Counted from the stretch's first letter, positions 53,518-64,000 are shown. The stretch is DNA of 64,000 nucleotides from Ferrovaceae bacterium (GCA_027449685.1 DAIDLC010000001.1:33353-97352), one strand, 5' to 3'. The notes: generated by a model from the sequence alone, not told the origin. Program-made: numbers and translations.

Positions 53518-55908
53518 ATGACTAAACAACCCCCGAGCGAACCATTACCCCGCACCGGAGATCTGTTTTCACAGGAGTTTGCATCGCACGCCACACCGGA
53601 GACAGCCTCTGCGCCACCCGGCTCGGAGGCTGTGGCGTTGCCAGAGAATGCCCTCGACTTGTCCCGCTTTGTGGAACGCAGCTATCTGGAATATGCCATG
53701 AGTGTGGTCATGGGGCGCGCTTTGCCCGATGTCGCCGATGGTCAAAAACCTGTGCAACGGCGTATTTTGTTTGCCATGCACGAATTGGGTTTATATCGGC
53801 CTGCACGTCATGTGAAGTCGGCACGAGTGGTGGGGGATGTGATCGGTAAATATCACCCCCACGGCGATTCAGCCGCCTATGAAGCGCTGGTGCGCCAGGC
53901 CCAGGATTTTACCTTGCGCTATCCACTCATCGATGGGCAGGGAAATTTTGGTAGCCGGGATGGTGATGGTGCGGCCGCGATGCGCTACACAGAGTGCCGT
54001 CTTACCCCTATTGCCCAAGTGCTGCTGTCCGAAATCCATCTGGAGACGGTGGATTTTGGTCCCAACTACGACGGTTCCTTTCAGGAACCAAAGTTGTTGC
54101 CGGCACGTCTGCCCTTTGTGTTACTCAACGGAGCTTCCGGTATCGGGGTGGGAATGGCCACTGAAATACCTTCCCATAATCTAACCGAGGTTTGCCATGC
54201 ACTGGTGGCTTTGCTGAAGCAACCGGATTTAACCTTGTCCGAAGTAATGGGTTTCATACCCGGCCCGGATTTTCCCGGCGGAGGGCAGATCATTTCCCCA
54301 CCAGAGGATATTGCGCAGACCTATGCCACAGGGCGGGGTCACCTGAAAACTCGCGCCCGCTGGCAGATCGAAGAATTGGCCCGGGGACAATGGCGCGTGG
54401 TCGTTCATGAGTTACCTCCAGGTGTCTCGACACGCGATGTGCTGGAGGACGTGGAAAAAATCACCAACCCAAAAATGCGTGATGGGAAGAAATCCCTCTC
54501 TCCCGAGCAGGCCAATCTGAAAGCATTGATGTTGAGCGCTTTGGACCTGGTGCGTGACGAATCTGACAAATCGGCTCCGGTGCGACTGGTGTTCGAGCCT
54601 AAATCCAGCCGTCAGGATCAAAACGAATTCATCCGTTTATTGTTGGCCCACACCCGTTTGGAGTCTAGCCTTCCCGTCAATCTGGTGTTGTTGGGGCGTG
54701 ATGGACGGCCCCGACAAAAGTCCCTGTTACAGATCTTGCGGGAATGGATCGATTTTCGTTATGACACATTGATCCGACGCTCCCGCCATCAACTGGCGCT
54801 TGTGCTCAAGCGTCTGCATATTCTGCAGGGACGCCAGCTGGCGTTACTGCATATCGATGAGGTGATTCGTGTCATTCGTGAAGCCGAAGAACCCCGTACG
54901 GAATTGATGCAGCGCTTTGGCTTGAGTGAAATCCAGGCCGAAGACATTCTGGAGATTCGGTTGCGCCAATTGGCACGGCTGGAAGCCATTCGAATCGAGA
55001 AAGAGTTGGGCGAACTGGACCGACAGCGGGAGGGGTTGGAAAAAATTCTTGCCAGCAGGAAAGCGCAAACCAACCTCTTGTGCCGTGAGCTGGAGTCAGA
55101 CCTGAAAGCCTACGGTGATGCCCGTCGAACCCTGATCGAGGCCGTGCAACCCGTGACGCTGCCCACTGTCGTGGTGGATGAGCCCGTGACGCTCACCCTG
55201 TCTGCCCATGGTTGGGTACGCGTTCGTCAGGGACATCAACTGGAGTCTGCACAATTCACCTATAAAGCTGGTGATGGGCCACTGGCAGTGCTCGAAACAC
55301 GGACGGTGCAGCATTTGGTGCTGCTCGATACCCAAGGGCGTGCCTATTCCGTCAAGGTGGCTGATCTCCCAGGTGGACGGGGTGACGGCGTACCCATTAC
55401 CACCTTGGTAGATTTGCAGGGCGGGGCTGTATGTCGCGCCTTGGCAGTGGCCAGCGGAGAGCGCTTCCTGGTGGCGGGCAGTGGGGGCGCAGGTTTTCTG
55501 GTACAGGGAGAAGATTTGCTGTCCCGGGTCAAGGGGGGTAAGGCGTTCATCACGCTGGAGTCGGAAGAGCTTCCGCTCGAACCAGCGCGTCTGTTGCCTG
55601 CCCATACCCACGTCGGTGCGTTGTCCGAAAAGGGGCGGTTGTTGATTTTTCCGCTCACGGACATGAAGTATTTGCCGCGCGGCAAAGGCATCATCCTGAT
55701 GGGATTGGAACCGGCGGAAAAATTGCTTGCCGTGACCTTGCTGACCCTGCGCGGGTTACGGGTACATGGTGTCAATCGCAACGGGACAGCCGTGATGGCC
55801 GAATTGCGCGGTGAGGATTTGCAGCGCCACGTGCTGGGACGCGCGCGCAAGGGACAGTTGCTGAACACGCGCATGACCCCGCAACGACTCGAATCCTTGG
55901 AGGGATGA
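53518..55908 (+). CDS. parC: DNA topoisomerase IV subunit A
   Basis: A 796-residue breakage-reunion subunit. The active-site tyrosine is Tyr157 in [12 protein letters not shown]. The quinolone-determining region reads [11 protein letters not shown] with Ser118 and Glu122, the susceptible-type residues. The C-terminal beta-pinwheel (about 530-780) has RRTLIEAV and several GRAYSV-like blades. An N-terminal extension of about 45 low-complexity residues precedes the conserved [22 protein letters not shown] precedes the ATG at 53518. Confidence 0.97.
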   Translation: MTKQPPSEPLPRTGDLFSQEFASHATPETASAPPGSEAVALPENALDLSRFVERSYLEYAMSVVMGRALPDVADGQKPVQRRILFAMHELGLYRPARHVKSARVVGDVIGKYHPHGDSAAYEALVRQAQDFTLRYPLIDGQGNFGSRDGDGAAAMRYTECRLTPIAQVLLSEIHLETVDFGPNYDGSFQEPKLLPARLPFVLLNGASGIGVGMATEIPSHNLTEVCHALVALLKQPDLTLSEVMGFIPGPDFPGGGQIISPPEDIAQTYATGRGHLKTRARWQIEELARGQWRVVVHELPPGVSTRDVLEDVEKITNPKMRDGKKSLSPEQANLKALMLSALDLVRDESDKSAPVRLVFEPKSSRQDQNEFIRLLLAHTRLESSLPVNLVLLGRDGRPRQKSLLQILREWIDFRYDTLIRRSRHQLALVLKRLHILQGRQLALLHIDEVIRVIREAEEPRTELMQRFGLSEIQAEDILEIRLRQLARLEAIRIEKELGELDRQREGLEKILASRKAQTNLLCRELESDLKAYGDARRTLIEAVQPVTLPTVVVDEPVTLTLSAHGWVRVRQGHQLESAQFTYKAGDGPLAVLETRTVQHLVLLDTQGRAYSVKVADLPGGRGDGVPITTLVDLQGGAVCRALAVASGERFLVAGSGGAGFLVQGEDLLSRVKGGKAFITLESEELPLEPARLLPAHTHVGALSEKGRLLIFPLTDMKYLPRGKGIILMGLEPAEKLLAVTLLTLRGLRVHGVNRNGTAVMAELRGEDLQRHVLGRARKGQLLNTRMTPQRLESLEG

Positions 55909-55925
55909 GTCGGCTCGGATAGAAT
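55897..55925 (+). promoter_or_regulatory. Candidate glgP promoter
   Basis: TTGGAG (55897-55902) and TAGAAT (55920-55925) are 17 bases apart and overlap the parC stop. The leader to glgP would be about 120 bases. The -35 is weak (3 of 6), the -10 good (5 of 6). Confidence 0.4.
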
Positions 55926-56050
55926 GACCGAGGTGCGCCATGACGTCACTTGGTAACGCGGCCGGCGGATGGCACTGGATTATCTAACAGAATCATTACA
56001 CCCTCGGGCACTTGGTTTCGGGGAACGCATCGATACAGGAGTTGATGGCT

Positions 56051-58627
56051 ATGGAACAGGATAAGTTACCCGGAACCCGGTTTGTGCTGGAAACCAGCCC
56101 CCGTATTCCTGCGCGGCTCAGCCGTTTGGAGGAATTGGCAAATAATCTCTGGTATAGCTGGGACCGTCCTGCACGCACCTTGTTTGCGCGCCTGCATCCC
56201 CATCTGTGGGATATGGTGGGGGCCAATCCGATTCGCTTCCTGCGGCGGGTGAGTGAGCATCGATTGACGGATGCGGCGCAGGATCAGGCGTTTTTAACCG
56301 CCTACAACCGGGTGCTGTCGGCCTATGACACCTACCATGCTCCGGCGCAACGCAAACTTCACCAGTTGGCGGACAACGACCTGGTGGCCTATTTTTGCGC
56401 CGAATTCGGTTTTCATGAAAGCTTTCCCATCTATTCGGGGGGCCTGGGAATTCTGGCGGGAGACTATTGCAAGGCGGCCAGTGACATTGGCTTGCCTTTC
56501 GTGGGGGTGGGATTACTGTACCGACAGGGATACTTCACGCAACAAATCAATCGGGAGGGGCGCCAGATTGCCATCAACGCCGATTCCGATTTTGACGAAT
56601 TGCCTGTTCACCCAGCGCTGGATTCTTCCGGAGAAGAAATTTGCGTTCAGGTGGAACTGGAACGCCGAGTGGTTTTGGTCAAGGTGTGGTGGGCCCGTAT
56701 TGGAAATTTGAAAATTTATCTGCTGGATACGGATCTGGAAGAAAATCCCATGGAGGACCGCGAAATCACGCACCGGTTGTACGGTGGAGGGCGCAAAATC
56801 CGCATCGAGCAGGAAATCGTGCTGGGTGTGGGTGGTGTGCGTGCGCTGGATCGCCTGGGGTTGAAGCCCTCGGTTTGGCATATCAATGAGGGGCATGCGG
56901 CATTTTTGATCCTGGAACGCGTGCGGGACATGGTTCGACGCCAGTCTCTGGACTTTTCCAGTGCCTGGGAGGCCGTTGCCGCCAATACCGTGTTTACCAC
57001 GCATACGCCGGTCCCTGCGGGACACGACCATTTTCCGCGCGACATGATGGTGGCCAATTTTCCCGGCTTGCCGGAGGACTTGAACATCGATGCCGGGCAA
57101 TTGCTGGCTCTGGGCAACGACCCGGGAGAAGGGGATACGGAATTCAACATGACGGCCTTGGCCATTCGTGGGTCCCGTTTTCAAAACGGGGTTTCGCGGA
57201 TTCACCGCGATGTATCCGCTCAGATTTGTGCCGGATTCTGGCCGGGTATTCCGGTATTTGAAAACCCCATGGGTTATGTTACCAATGCCGTCCATGTCCC
57301 TACCTTTCTGGCTCGAGAATGGATGGATCTGTTTGATCGCTTCATTGGTGGCGAATGGCGTAACCGGTTATCCGATAAACCTTTCTGGGAAGCTGTCCAC
57401 GATATTCCCGATCATCTGTACTGGAGCGTACGCCAGTCCCTGAAGTCCCAAATGTTGGCAGCGGTGCGCGAACGCGTGACTGCCCAGCATTATCGCAATC
57501 TGGGAAATGACGCACACCTGGATCGCATGCTCAAACACGCCGACCTGCATGATCCAAATGTGCTGACCATCGGCTTTGCCCGGCGTTTTGCCACCTACAA
57601 GCGGGCGGATTTGCTCTTTACCAACCTGGATTGGCTGCGCCAGATTTTGCACGATCCCGAGCGTCCGGTATTGTTCATTTTTGCGGGTAAAGCGCATCCT
57701 GCCGATCAGCCGGGGCAGGACATCATTCGACGGATTCATGATATCGCGGGGCTTCACGAGTTTCAGGACAAGATTCTCCTGCTCGAAAATTATGACATGG
57801 GCCTGGCACGGCGCTTGGTGGCTGGGGTGGATGTATGGCTCAATACACCGTTGTATCCCATGGAGGCTAGCGGAACCTCGGGCATGAAGGCGGGGATCAA
57901 TGGCACCTTGAATTTGAGCGTGCTCGATGGCTGGTGGGGCGAGGGATATGATGGCAAGAACGGCTGGGCCATCCGTCCGGCTCCGGATTATCTGGAAGAG
58001 GGCAAACGCAGCCAGGAAGACGCGCGCACGCTCTATGAAATCATTCAGGACCAGGTGGTGCCACTGTACTACGATCGTAGCAAGTATGGTTATTCTCCCG
58101 GCTGGATTGCCAAATCGAAACTGTCCATGACCTCCACACTGACCCAGTTCAATACCGGTCGCATGATCGATGAATACCAGCAACGGTTTTATCTGCCGGC
58201 CATTCGACAGGGGTTGACCTATCAACAGGATCAATACGCCCAGGCGCGCTCACTGGCGATTTGGAAAGAGCGCATCTACCGGTGTTGGGGCAAAGTGAGC
58301 CTCAAACGTCTGGATGTTCCGCCCAAGCGCATGGTGTTTGGCAGCAAAATGCATATTCGGGTGGCCGCGCAGCTAGACGGACTGTTACCCCAGGATGTGC
58401 GCGTGGAATTGTTGCTCAATCGCTCGGCCAAAAAGCACGGGGACAAATCGGGCCAAGTGGACTTCGTCTTTGACACGACCTCATTGCTGGAGAATAGCAC
58501 GGAGCATCTGTATACCCTGGATCTGGACCCGGGTGTTTGCGGACAACTGGATTACAGAATTCGTGTGTATCCCTGCCATTCCTTACTCACGCATCCCTTG
58601 GAGATGGGTTTGATCACCTGGCTGTAA
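56051..58627 (+). CDS. glgP: Alpha-glucan (glycogen) phosphorylase
   Basis: An 858-residue phosphorylase that releases glucose 1-phosphate from glycogen or maltodextrin. The N-terminal region (LEELANNLWYSWDRPARTLF) is the DUF3417 type of the archaeal/bacterial glgP subfamily. The conserved EFGFHESFPIYSGGLGILAGD, VWHINEGHAAF and FARRFATYKRADL follow. The PLP lysine is Lys613 in ASGTSGMKAGINGT. The ATG at 56051 has AGGAG 9 bases upstream; the earlier TTG and ATG in frame are less well placed. Its end overlaps glgA (opposite strand) by 14 bases. Confidence 0.95.
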   Translation: MEQDKLPGTRFVLETSPRIPARLSRLEELANNLWYSWDRPARTLFARLHPHLWDMVGANPIRFLRRVSEHRLTDAAQDQAFLTAYNRVLSAYDTYHAPAQRKLHQLADNDLVAYFCAEFGFHESFPIYSGGLGILAGDYCKAASDIGLPFVGVGLLYRQGYFTQQINREGRQIAINADSDFDELPVHPALDSSGEEICVQVELERRVVLVKVWWARIGNLKIYLLDTDLEENPMEDREITHRLYGGGRKIRIEQEIVLGVGGVRALDRLGLKPSVWHINEGHAAFLILERVRDMVRRQSLDFSSAWEAVAANTVFTTHTPVPAGHDHFPRDMMVANFPGLPEDLNIDAGQLLALGNDPGEGDTEFNMTALAIRGSRFQNGVSRIHRDVSAQICAGFWPGIPVFENPMGYVTNAVHVPTFLAREWMDLFDRFIGGEWRNRLSDKPFWEAVHDIPDHLYWSVRQSLKSQMLAAVRERVTAQHYRNLGNDAHLDRMLKHADLHDPNVLTIGFARRFATYKRADLLFTNLDWLRQILHDPERPVLFIFAGKAHPADQPGQDIIRRIHDIAGLHEFQDKILLLENYDMGLARRLVAGVDVWLNTPLYPMEASGTSGMKAGINGTLNLSVLDGWWGEGYDGKNGWAIRPAPDYLEEGKRSQEDARTLYEIIQDQVVPLYYDRSKYGYSPGWIAKSKLSMTSTLTQFNTGRMIDEYQQRFYLPAIRQGLTYQQDQYAQARSLAIWKERIYRCWGKVSLKRLDVPPKRMVFGSKMHIRVAAQLDGLLPQDVRVELLLNRSAKKHGDKSGQVDFVFDTTSLLENSTEHLYTLDLDPGVCGQLDYRIRVYPCHSLLTHPLEMGLITWL

Positions 58628-60074
58628 TGCTTCTCTCCTGCAGGGTCTCATACAGGGACAGATACTCTCGGGCGGCATGACCCCAGGATGAATCGCGGCG
58701 CATGCCGTTGGCTTGCAGGGTTTGCCAGCGCGCGGTCCGGGTGTGGCACTCCAGGGCGCGCAAGAGGGTATTCCATAGGGCGTCGGCGCTGGGTTCGTCA
58801 AAGCAAAACCCGGTGGCCGATTGCTGGTCCGGATCCGCATCGTCCAGCACCGTGTCGGCCAAACCCCCGGTGCGATGCACTAGAGGCAATGTGCCGTAGG
58901 TCATGGCGTAGAGTTGAGTCAGGCCACAGGGTTCAAAGCGCGATGGCATGAGCAGCAGATCGCTTCCGGCAATGATCTGGTGGGAAAGGGGCTCGCTGAA
59001 GGCCAGGGTCACGCTGATGCGTTTCGGGTAGCGTTGTGAAAACTCACGCAGTCGATTTTCTATAGGGCTGTCTCCGCTGCCTAGAATGGCAAACTGTATG
59101 GGTTGGTGCATCATGGGTTCCAGCCGATCCAGGACCAGATCGATGCCCTTTTGATGGGTCAGGCGCGTAACCATGCCCACCAGCAGAGACTGGGGTTCTG
59201 GTCGGAGTCCCAGATGTCGTTGCAAGGCTTCCTTGTTGAGCGCTTTGGGCGCCAGGTTGCTCAGGTCATACGCGTGGGCGATCAGAGGGTCTGTGGCGGG
59301 ATGCCATTCAGGGTCGATGCCATTGAGTATCCCGGTCAAATCGCCACGGCGTTGATGCAACAATCCTTCCAGTCCGCAACCAAACTGAGCCGTTTGAATT
59401 TCCTGGGCATAGCGTGGGCTGACCGTGGTAATGCGCTGAGCAAAGCGCAGTCCGGCCTTGAGAAAAGAAAGCTGCCCATGAAACTCCAGGGCTTCCGGAT
59501 GAAACGCCTGGATGGGCAATCCCAAGCGGGACAGCCAAAGCGGGTCGAAATTTCCTTGAAAAGCCAGATTGTGAACCGTCAGCAGGGTGGGAAACGTGGG
59601 CTGACCATTGAGAGTCAGCAACGCTGGAGCCAGTGCCGATTGCCAGTCGTTGCAGTGCAGTAAGTCGGGAGACCATGTCAGTCGGGAGTGTGGCGAGCAC
59701 AGGTGTTGGGCCATACGGGACAGGGCCCCAAAGCGCAGGGCGTTATCCCACCAGTCCTGTCCCTGGGGATTCTGATAGGGCGAGGGGCCGGGGCGATCAA
59801 ACAGCGCGGGGCAGTCCAGAACCAGCAGTGGCAGGGATGTGCCCGGAAGCGTGGTCTGAAGCAGTTGGGCCGGCGAACGGAGCAACTCTGGTGCCAGGGG
59901 GTGCACCTGGCAGGGTTCGGTCAGTCGCGCCATGACAGGGGGATATCCGGGCACCAGAACCCGGATGTCCACGCCTGACTGGTGGAGTGCCAGGGGGAGG
60001 GAGCGACTGACATCCGCCAGACCGCCCGTTTTGATGAGGGGATGTATTTCAGAACTGACAAACAGTATCTTCAT
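58614..60074 (-). CDS. glgA: Glycogen synthase
   Basis: A 486-residue GT5-family glycosyltransferase that extends alpha-1,4-glucan from ADP-glucose. The N-terminal substrate-binding KTGGLADVSRSLPLAL is at about residues 15-30. The C-terminal nucleotide-binding region has MPSRFEPCGLTQLYAMTYGTLPLVHRTGGLADTV. Length is typical. It is the last gene of glgB-pgi-glgA on the minus strand, and it is convergent and overlapping with glgP. The ADP-glucose maker glgC is not in the window. Confidence 0.96.
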   Translation of the reverse strand: MKILFVSSEIHPLIKTGGLADVSRSLPLALHQSGVDIRVLVPGYPPVMARLTEPCQVHPLAPELLRSPAQLLQTTLPGTSLPLLVLDCPALFDRPGPSPYQNPQGQDWWDNALRFGALSRMAQHLCSPHSRLTWSPDLLHCNDWQSALAPALLTLNGQPTFPTLLTVHNLAFQGNFDPLWLSRLGLPIQAFHPEALEFHGQLSFLKAGLRFAQRITTVSPRYAQEIQTAQFGCGLEGLLHQRRGDLTGILNGIDPEWHPATDPLIAHAYDLSNLAPKALNKEALQRHLGLRPEPQSLLVGMVTRLTHQKGIDLVLDRLEPMMHQPIQFAILGSGDSPIENRLREFSQRYPKRISVTLAFSEPLSHQIIAGSDLLLMPSRFEPCGLTQLYAMTYGTLPLVHRTGGLADTVLDDADPDQQSATGFCFDEPSADALWNTLLRALECHTRTARWQTLQANGMRRDSSWGHAAREYLSLYETLQERSITAR

Positions 60075-60090
60075 GCGGGAGGTTCCTGTC

Positions 60091-61728
60091 TTAGGACTGG
60101 CGAGCGCGGATCCATTGAATCAAACCCTGGGTGGAGGCGTCGTGAGGAAGGGTCCATTGCGCTTCGAGGAGCTCCTTTTCGATGCCCCGAGCCAGTTGTT
60201 TGCCCAGTTCAACACCCCATTGATCGAAGGCGTTGATATCCCAGATCAGGCTCTGCACCAAAGTTTTATGCTCATACAAGGCAATCAGGGCGCCCAATGT
60301 GTAAGGGTCCAAGGTGTCGAACAACAGTGTGTTGCTGGGACGATTGCCAGCAAAGCATTTATGGGGCAGCAGGGCTTCGATCCTTTCGGGAGTATGACCC
60401 TGTTGCTGCAGTTCAGCCCGGGCCTGAGCCGCGGTCTTGCCGGTCATCAGGGCTTCGGTTTGCGCCAGAAAATTTGCCAGAAGAACCGGGTGATGCGCTG
60501 TGAAGGGGTGGCGCGGACGAATGGGTGCGATGAAATCCGCAGGGATCAGAAGCGTGCCTTGATGCAACAATTGGAAATAGGCGTGCTGACCATTGGTCCC
60601 GGGACTTCCCCAGACAATGGAGCCGGTGGCATAGTCTACCGGCTGCCCGGCGTTGGTCACCGATTTTCCCGTACTTTCCATGCTCAGTTGCTGGATATAA
60701 CTGACAAAGCGATGCAGGCCCTGATCGTAGGGCAGGATGACCTGGGTCTGGGCCTGAAAGAAATTGATGTACCACACCCCCAGCAGGCCCAGCAATACGG
60801 GCATATTGGCGTGCAGGGGGGCCTCCCGGAAATGCTGGTCCATGGCATAAGCGCCATCGAGCAGCGATTCGAAACGCTGCATGCCCACGGCCAGTGCAAT
60901 GGGCAACCCGATGGCGGACCACAGGGAATAACGTCCACCCACCCAGTCCCAGAATTCGAACATGTTGGCCGGGTCGATGCCGAAGGCAACGACCCCGGCG
61001 CGGTTGGTGGAAAGTGCTACGAAATGGCGTGCAATGAATTTTTCCTCACGGGCCTGTTGTAAAAACCAGTGGCGTGCGGAATGGGCGTTCAGCAGGGTTT
61101 CCTGGGTGGTGAAGGTTTTGGAGGCAACGATGAACAGTGTTTGTTCTGGATTCAGGTTTTTTAAAACACTCCAGAGATGAGCCCCATCCACATTGGATAC
61201 GAAATGCAAGCGCGGACCATCACAATCAGCTGCCAGGGCCGCGCAGACCATGGCGGGCCCCAGATCCGAGCCACCAATGCCAATATTGACCACGTCCTCG
61301 ATGGGCTTGCCGCTGTAGCCCCGCCACTGACCGGAACGAACGGCTGTGGAAAACTGGTCCATCTGAGCCAATACCCGTCGAATATCGGGCATGACATCCC
61401 GATTATCCACAAAAACGGCCTGGGTGGAGCGATTGCGCAAGGCTGTGTGCAGTACTGCGCGCTGCTCGGAGCGGTTGATTTTTTCGCCGCTGAACATGGC
61501 TTCCACCGCCTTCGGCAGACCCCGTTGTTGCGCCAGTGACACCAGCAGGGAAAGGGTTTCGTCCGTGATCAGGTTTTTTGAGTAATCCAGAAACAAGGGA
61601 CCAGCTTGCAAGGAATAGCGGGAAAAGCGCTGTGGATCCTGGGCGAACAGATCACGCAAGTGCAAGGCGCTCAGGGTTTGTCGATGCGTTTGCAAGGCTT
61701 GCCAGATGGCACTGTGAGTCATTGTCAT
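60091..61728 (-). CDS. pgi: Glucose-6-phosphate isomerase
   Basis: A 545-residue phosphoglucose isomerase interconverting glucose 6-phosphate and fructose 6-phosphate. Family motifs are NIGIGGSDLGPAM, VASKTFTTQET, and the C-terminal signature with SLIWDINAFDQWGVELGK. The catalytic glutamate lies near LSMESTGKSVT. It starts 3 bases after the glgB stop, at ATG 61728 or 61722, linking glycolytic sugar phosphate to glycogen. Confidence 0.97.
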   Translation of the reverse strand: MTMTHSAIWQALQTHRQTLSALHLRDLFAQDPQRFSRYSLQAGPLFLDYSKNLITDETLSLLVSLAQQRGLPKAVEAMFSGEKINRSEQRAVLHTALRNRSTQAVFVDNRDVMPDIRRVLAQMDQFSTAVRSGQWRGYSGKPIEDVVNIGIGGSDLGPAMVCAALAADCDGPRLHFVSNVDGAHLWSVLKNLNPEQTLFIVASKTFTTQETLLNAHSARHWFLQQAREEKFIARHFVALSTNRAGVVAFGIDPANMFEFWDWVGGRYSLWSAIGLPIALAVGMQRFESLLDGAYAMDQHFREAPLHANMPVLLGLLGVWYINFFQAQTQVILPYDQGLHRFVSYIQQLSMESTGKSVTNAGQPVDYATGSIVWGSPGTNGQHAYFQLLHQGTLLIPADFIAPIRPRHPFTAHHPVLLANFLAQTEALMTGKTAAQARAELQQQGHTPERIEALLPHKCFAGNRPSNTLLFDTLDPYTLGALIALYEHKTLVQSLIWDINAFDQWGVELGKQLARGIEKELLEAQWTLPHDASTQGLIQWIRARQS

Positions 61729-61731
61729 GGT

Positions 61732-63924
61732 TTATCGTTCCAGGATGATGCCTGCCAGAGGGGGGAGGGTCAGGACCAGAGAATGGGGTTGCTGGTTCCA
61801 GGGGATGTCTGTCGCTTCGACCCCGGCTCCATTGCCCAGATTACTACCGGCATAGAAGCCGGAATCGCTGTTGAAGCGTTCACGCCAATATCCTCGTGTG
61901 GGTGCCCCGACGCGATAGCCAAATCGCGGCACCGGGGTAAAGTTGAGGACCACAAGCAAACAGGCACCGTTGCGATCTTTGCGCACGAAGCTCAGGACAG
62001 AATGATCGGCGTCATCGCAATCAATCCAGTAAAAACCTGCTGCTTCGAAATCCAGTTCATGCAGTGCCGGATGGTCACGATAGAGCCAGTTGAGGTCCCG
62101 ACTCAAGCGCTGCAACCCCTGATGCCAATGGATATCGAGTAGCGACCAATCCAACCCTTGCTTGACCTGCCATTCCAGGCCGTGGCCAAATTCGTTTCCC
62201 ATGAAATTGAGTTTCTTCCCGGGAAAGCACATCTGATAGGTAAACAGCAAGCGCACGTTGGCAAAGCGCTGCCAGGTATCACCGGGCATCTTGTCCAGCA
62301 AGGATTTTTTTCCGTGGACCACCTCGTCATGAGAAAAAGGAAGCAGGAAATTTTCCGTGTAGGCGTATAGCTGTCCAAAGGTCAAATCCTGATGGTGATG
62401 GCGCCGATAGACGGGGTCCCGGGAAAAATAGCGTAGCGTATCATTCATCCACCCCATATTCCATTTCATGGAAAACCCCAGCCCGCCCAGATAGATGGGG
62501 CGCGATACCATGGGCCAGGAGGTGGATTCTTCAGCAATGGTGACAGCCCCGGGAAACTGTTCGTGCACCATCCAGTTGACTGCGCGCAAAAATGCCAAGG
62601 CTTCCAGGTTTTCCCGGCCACCATGGATATTGGGAATCCATTCGCCGGCCTTGCGGGAATAATCCAGGTACAGCATGGAAGCGACCGCGTCCACCCGCAA
62701 ACCGTCCACGTGAAACTCTGCCAGCCAGTAGTGGGCATTACTGAGCAAAAACCCCTGGACTTCATTGCGCCCGTAATTGAAAATCAGGGTTCCCCAGTCC
62801 TGATGTGCTCCCAGGCGCGGGTCCTCATGTTCATATAAGGCGCTCCCATCAAAGCGTGCCAGGGCGAAATCATCGCGTGGAAAATGCCCGGGTACCCAGT
62901 CCAGCAACACGCCGATACCAGCACGGTGACAGCGATTCACAAAGGCGCGAAAATCTTCCGGGGTTCCATAGCGGCTGGTGACACCAAAATAGCCGGTGGT
63001 TTGATAGCCCCAGGATTCATCCAGTGGATGTTCGCTCACCGGCATGAGTTCCAGATGGGTGTATCCCATTTCGCGCAGGTAAGGGATCAGCATGTCCGCC
63101 AGCGTGTTGAAATCGTGAAAAGTATCGTCACCGCCGGGCTTGCGCCATGAGCCCGGATGCACTTCATAAATGTTCATGGGCGCGTGTAACCAATCCTGGT
63201 GCGCCCGCGCTTGCATCCAGAGCGCATCGCTCCATGGGAACGTATTGGGCGGGCTGATGCGTGCCGCAGTTCCCGGGCGGCGTTCGAAGGACTGTCCACA
63301 GGGGTCTGTTTTGATCAGAATCTGGCCTGACTGGCGATTTCTGATTTCGAAGCGATAGAGGGCTCCTGGGGTCAAGAGGGGGAGGAATAGCTCCCAGACG
63401 CCACTGGAACCGCGCGCACGCATGGGGTGCTGGCGTCCATCCCAGTGGTTGAAGGACCCCAGCACGCTAACCCGTTCCGCGTTGGGAGCCCAGACGGCGA
63501 AGCGTACTCCGGATATGCCCTGGTGGGTAACGGCGTGGGACCCCAACATGTCATACATTCGTAACAATCGGCCCTCGTTGAACAGATGCAAGTCATGATC
63601 GGATATCAGGGGAGAAAAACTGTACGGGTCCCACGTTTCTGCTGATTGACCATCTTCTTCGTGGCGCAGGCGGCAAGGCAGGGGGGGCAGGCTACCCGTT
63701 CCCTGAAATTCAAACAGGCCGTGGGTATGCGTTTTATCCAGAGGCACCCATTGGTCCGCCCAGTATTCCACCTTGCTGGCATAGGGAAGAAACACCCGCA
63801 AGACCCACCCGCGTGGATGGGAATGGAGCCCCAGATAGTCGAAGGGATCGTGCAATCGCGCGTCCAGAAGCGCTTGCAGGGAAGGAGGAATGGAATTTTT
63901 ATTTTTCACGGTACGGTCCCTCAT
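61732..63924 (-). CDS. glgB: 1,4-alpha-glucan branching enzyme
   Basis: A 730-residue GH13 enzyme that adds alpha-1,6 branches to glycogen. An N-terminal CBM48-type region (about 130-220, [25 protein letters not shown]) precedes the catalytic barrel. The nucleophile is Asp412 ([12 protein letters not shown]), the acid/base is the Glu465-Glu466 pair in IAEESTSWP, and [16 protein letters not shown] holds the third active-site aspartate. The gene is complete in the window, and GAGAG precedes the ATG. Confidence 0.97.
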   Translation of the reverse strand: MRDRTVKNKNSIPPSLQALLDARLHDPFDYLGLHSHPRGWVLRVFLPYASKVEYWADQWVPLDKTHTHGLFEFQGTGSLPPLPCRLRHEEDGQSAETWDPYSFSPLISDHDLHLFNEGRLLRMYDMLGSHAVTHQGISGVRFAVWAPNAERVSVLGSFNHWDGRQHPMRARGSSGVWELFLPLLTPGALYRFEIRNRQSGQILIKTDPCGQSFERRPGTAARISPPNTFPWSDALWMQARAHQDWLHAPMNIYEVHPGSWRKPGGDDTFHDFNTLADMLIPYLREMGYTHLELMPVSEHPLDESWGYQTTGYFGVTSRYGTPEDFRAFVNRCHRAGIGVLLDWVPGHFPRDDFALARFDGSALYEHEDPRLGAHQDWGTLIFNYGRNEVQGFLLSNAHYWLAEFHVDGLRVDAVASMLYLDYSRKAGEWIPNIHGGRENLEALAFLRAVNWMVHEQFPGAVTIAEESTSWPMVSRPIYLGGLGFSMKWNMGWMNDTLRYFSRDPVYRRHHHQDLTFGQLYAYTENFLLPFSHDEVVHGKKSLLDKMPGDTWQRFANVRLLFTYQMCFPGKKLNFMGNEFGHGLEWQVKQGLDWSLLDIHWHQGLQRLSRDLNWLYRDHPALHELDFEAAGFYWIDCDDADHSVLSFVRKDRNGACLLVVLNFTPVPRFGYRVGAPTRGYWRERFNSDSGFYAGSNLGNGAGVEATDIPWNQQPHSLVLTLPPLAGIILER

Positions 63925-63945
63925 GGGGTTCTCTCTCGGAAATCA

Positions 63946-63951
63946 ATTATA
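63946..63951 (-). promoter_or_regulatory. -10 box of a probable glgB promoter
   Basis: A perfect TATAAT on the minus strand, 22 bases before the glgB ATG. No good -35 is seen at 16-18 bases, so an activator may be needed. The rest of the window edge (63952-64000) shows no gene. Confidence 0.4.
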
Positions 63952-64000
63952 ATGTTGGGAAACAAGACACTGCCAGTCCACTGACGGTAATAAATAATCG

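Noticed and set aside
59932-61062. 376-codon plus-strand frame opposite glgA/pgi
   Set aside because: It spans the junction of two confident minus-strand genes and has no family features.
1-64000. Mobile elements, CRISPR arrays, prophage, rRNA operon or toxin-antitoxin pairs
   Set aside because: No transposase, integrase, regularly spaced repeats, phage genes, rRNA sequence or small toxin-like gene pairs could be found; genes are core and tightly packed.

Overview
This window is ordinary, densely packed chromosomal core sequence. It holds about 50 protein genes, two tRNA genes and almost no non-coding space; no stretch above about 280 bases lacks a gene. I see no insertion sequence, prophage, CRISPR array or rRNA. 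The gene orders sdhCDAB-sdhE-gltA-sucA-sucB-lpd-zapE, rpoE-rseA-rseB-degP-grx-lepA-lepB-rnc-era-recO-pdxJ-acpS-nagZ and uvrC-pgsA-tRNA-Gly-tRNA-Cys are, from memory, those of Betaproteobacteria. A betaproteobacterium (or a close gamma relative) is therefore the best guess. An mtdA-fchA pair suggests methylotrophic or other C1-folate metabolism.

Region 1 (1-19.4 kb) is a central-carbon supercluster. After the tail of cysM and a small YjfB-type motility protein come mdh and a methylcitrate-cycle operon (prpB-prpC-prpD-acnA) on the minus strand. That operon diverges from a GntR-family regulator. The plus strand then carries succinate dehydrogenase (sdhCDAB with assembly factor sdhE), citrate synthase, the whole 2-oxoglutarate dehydrogenase complex (sucA, sucB, lpd) and zapE. 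Propionyl-CoA oxidation feeds directly into the TCA steps encoded beside it.

Region 2 (19.4-30 kb) carries acuI and prpE (acryloyl-CoA to propionyl-CoA, and activation of propionate), a Rid-family protein lacking the catalytic arginine, 5-formyl-THF cyclo-ligase, an alpha/beta hydrolase, a 23S-type pseudouridine synthase, a large acyl-CoA dehydrogenase, mtdA-fchA, and a CBS-domain protein on the opposite strand.

Region 3 (30-45 kb) starts with the NAD(P)HX repair enzyme nnr. The envelope-stress sigma factor operon (rpoE-rseA-rseB-degP) follows, preceded by a plausible sigma-E-type promoter. A strong terminator-like hairpin just before lepA separates it from the tightly overlapping lepA-lepB-rnc-era-recO-pdxJ-acpS-nagZ run, which continues into a His-rich CDF metal exporter and a family 5 uracil-DNA glycosylase.

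Region 4 (45-64 kb) holds a GAF-PAS-PAS-GGDEF diguanylate cyclase divergent from uvrC, then pgsA, two tRNAs, a membrane-anchored or exported metallo-beta-lactamase-fold hydrolase, topoisomerase IV (parE, parC), and a glycogen module: glgP on the plus strand, and glgB-pgi-glgA on the minus strand.

I did not find a clearly new multi-gene system. The most interesting items are the methylcitrate operon with its promoter and 20-bp palindrome, the cluster of C1-folate genes next to acyl-CoA/propionate genes, and several regulatory hairpins at operon junctions (sucA/sucB, lepA leader, CBS-gene promoter, uvrC leader).
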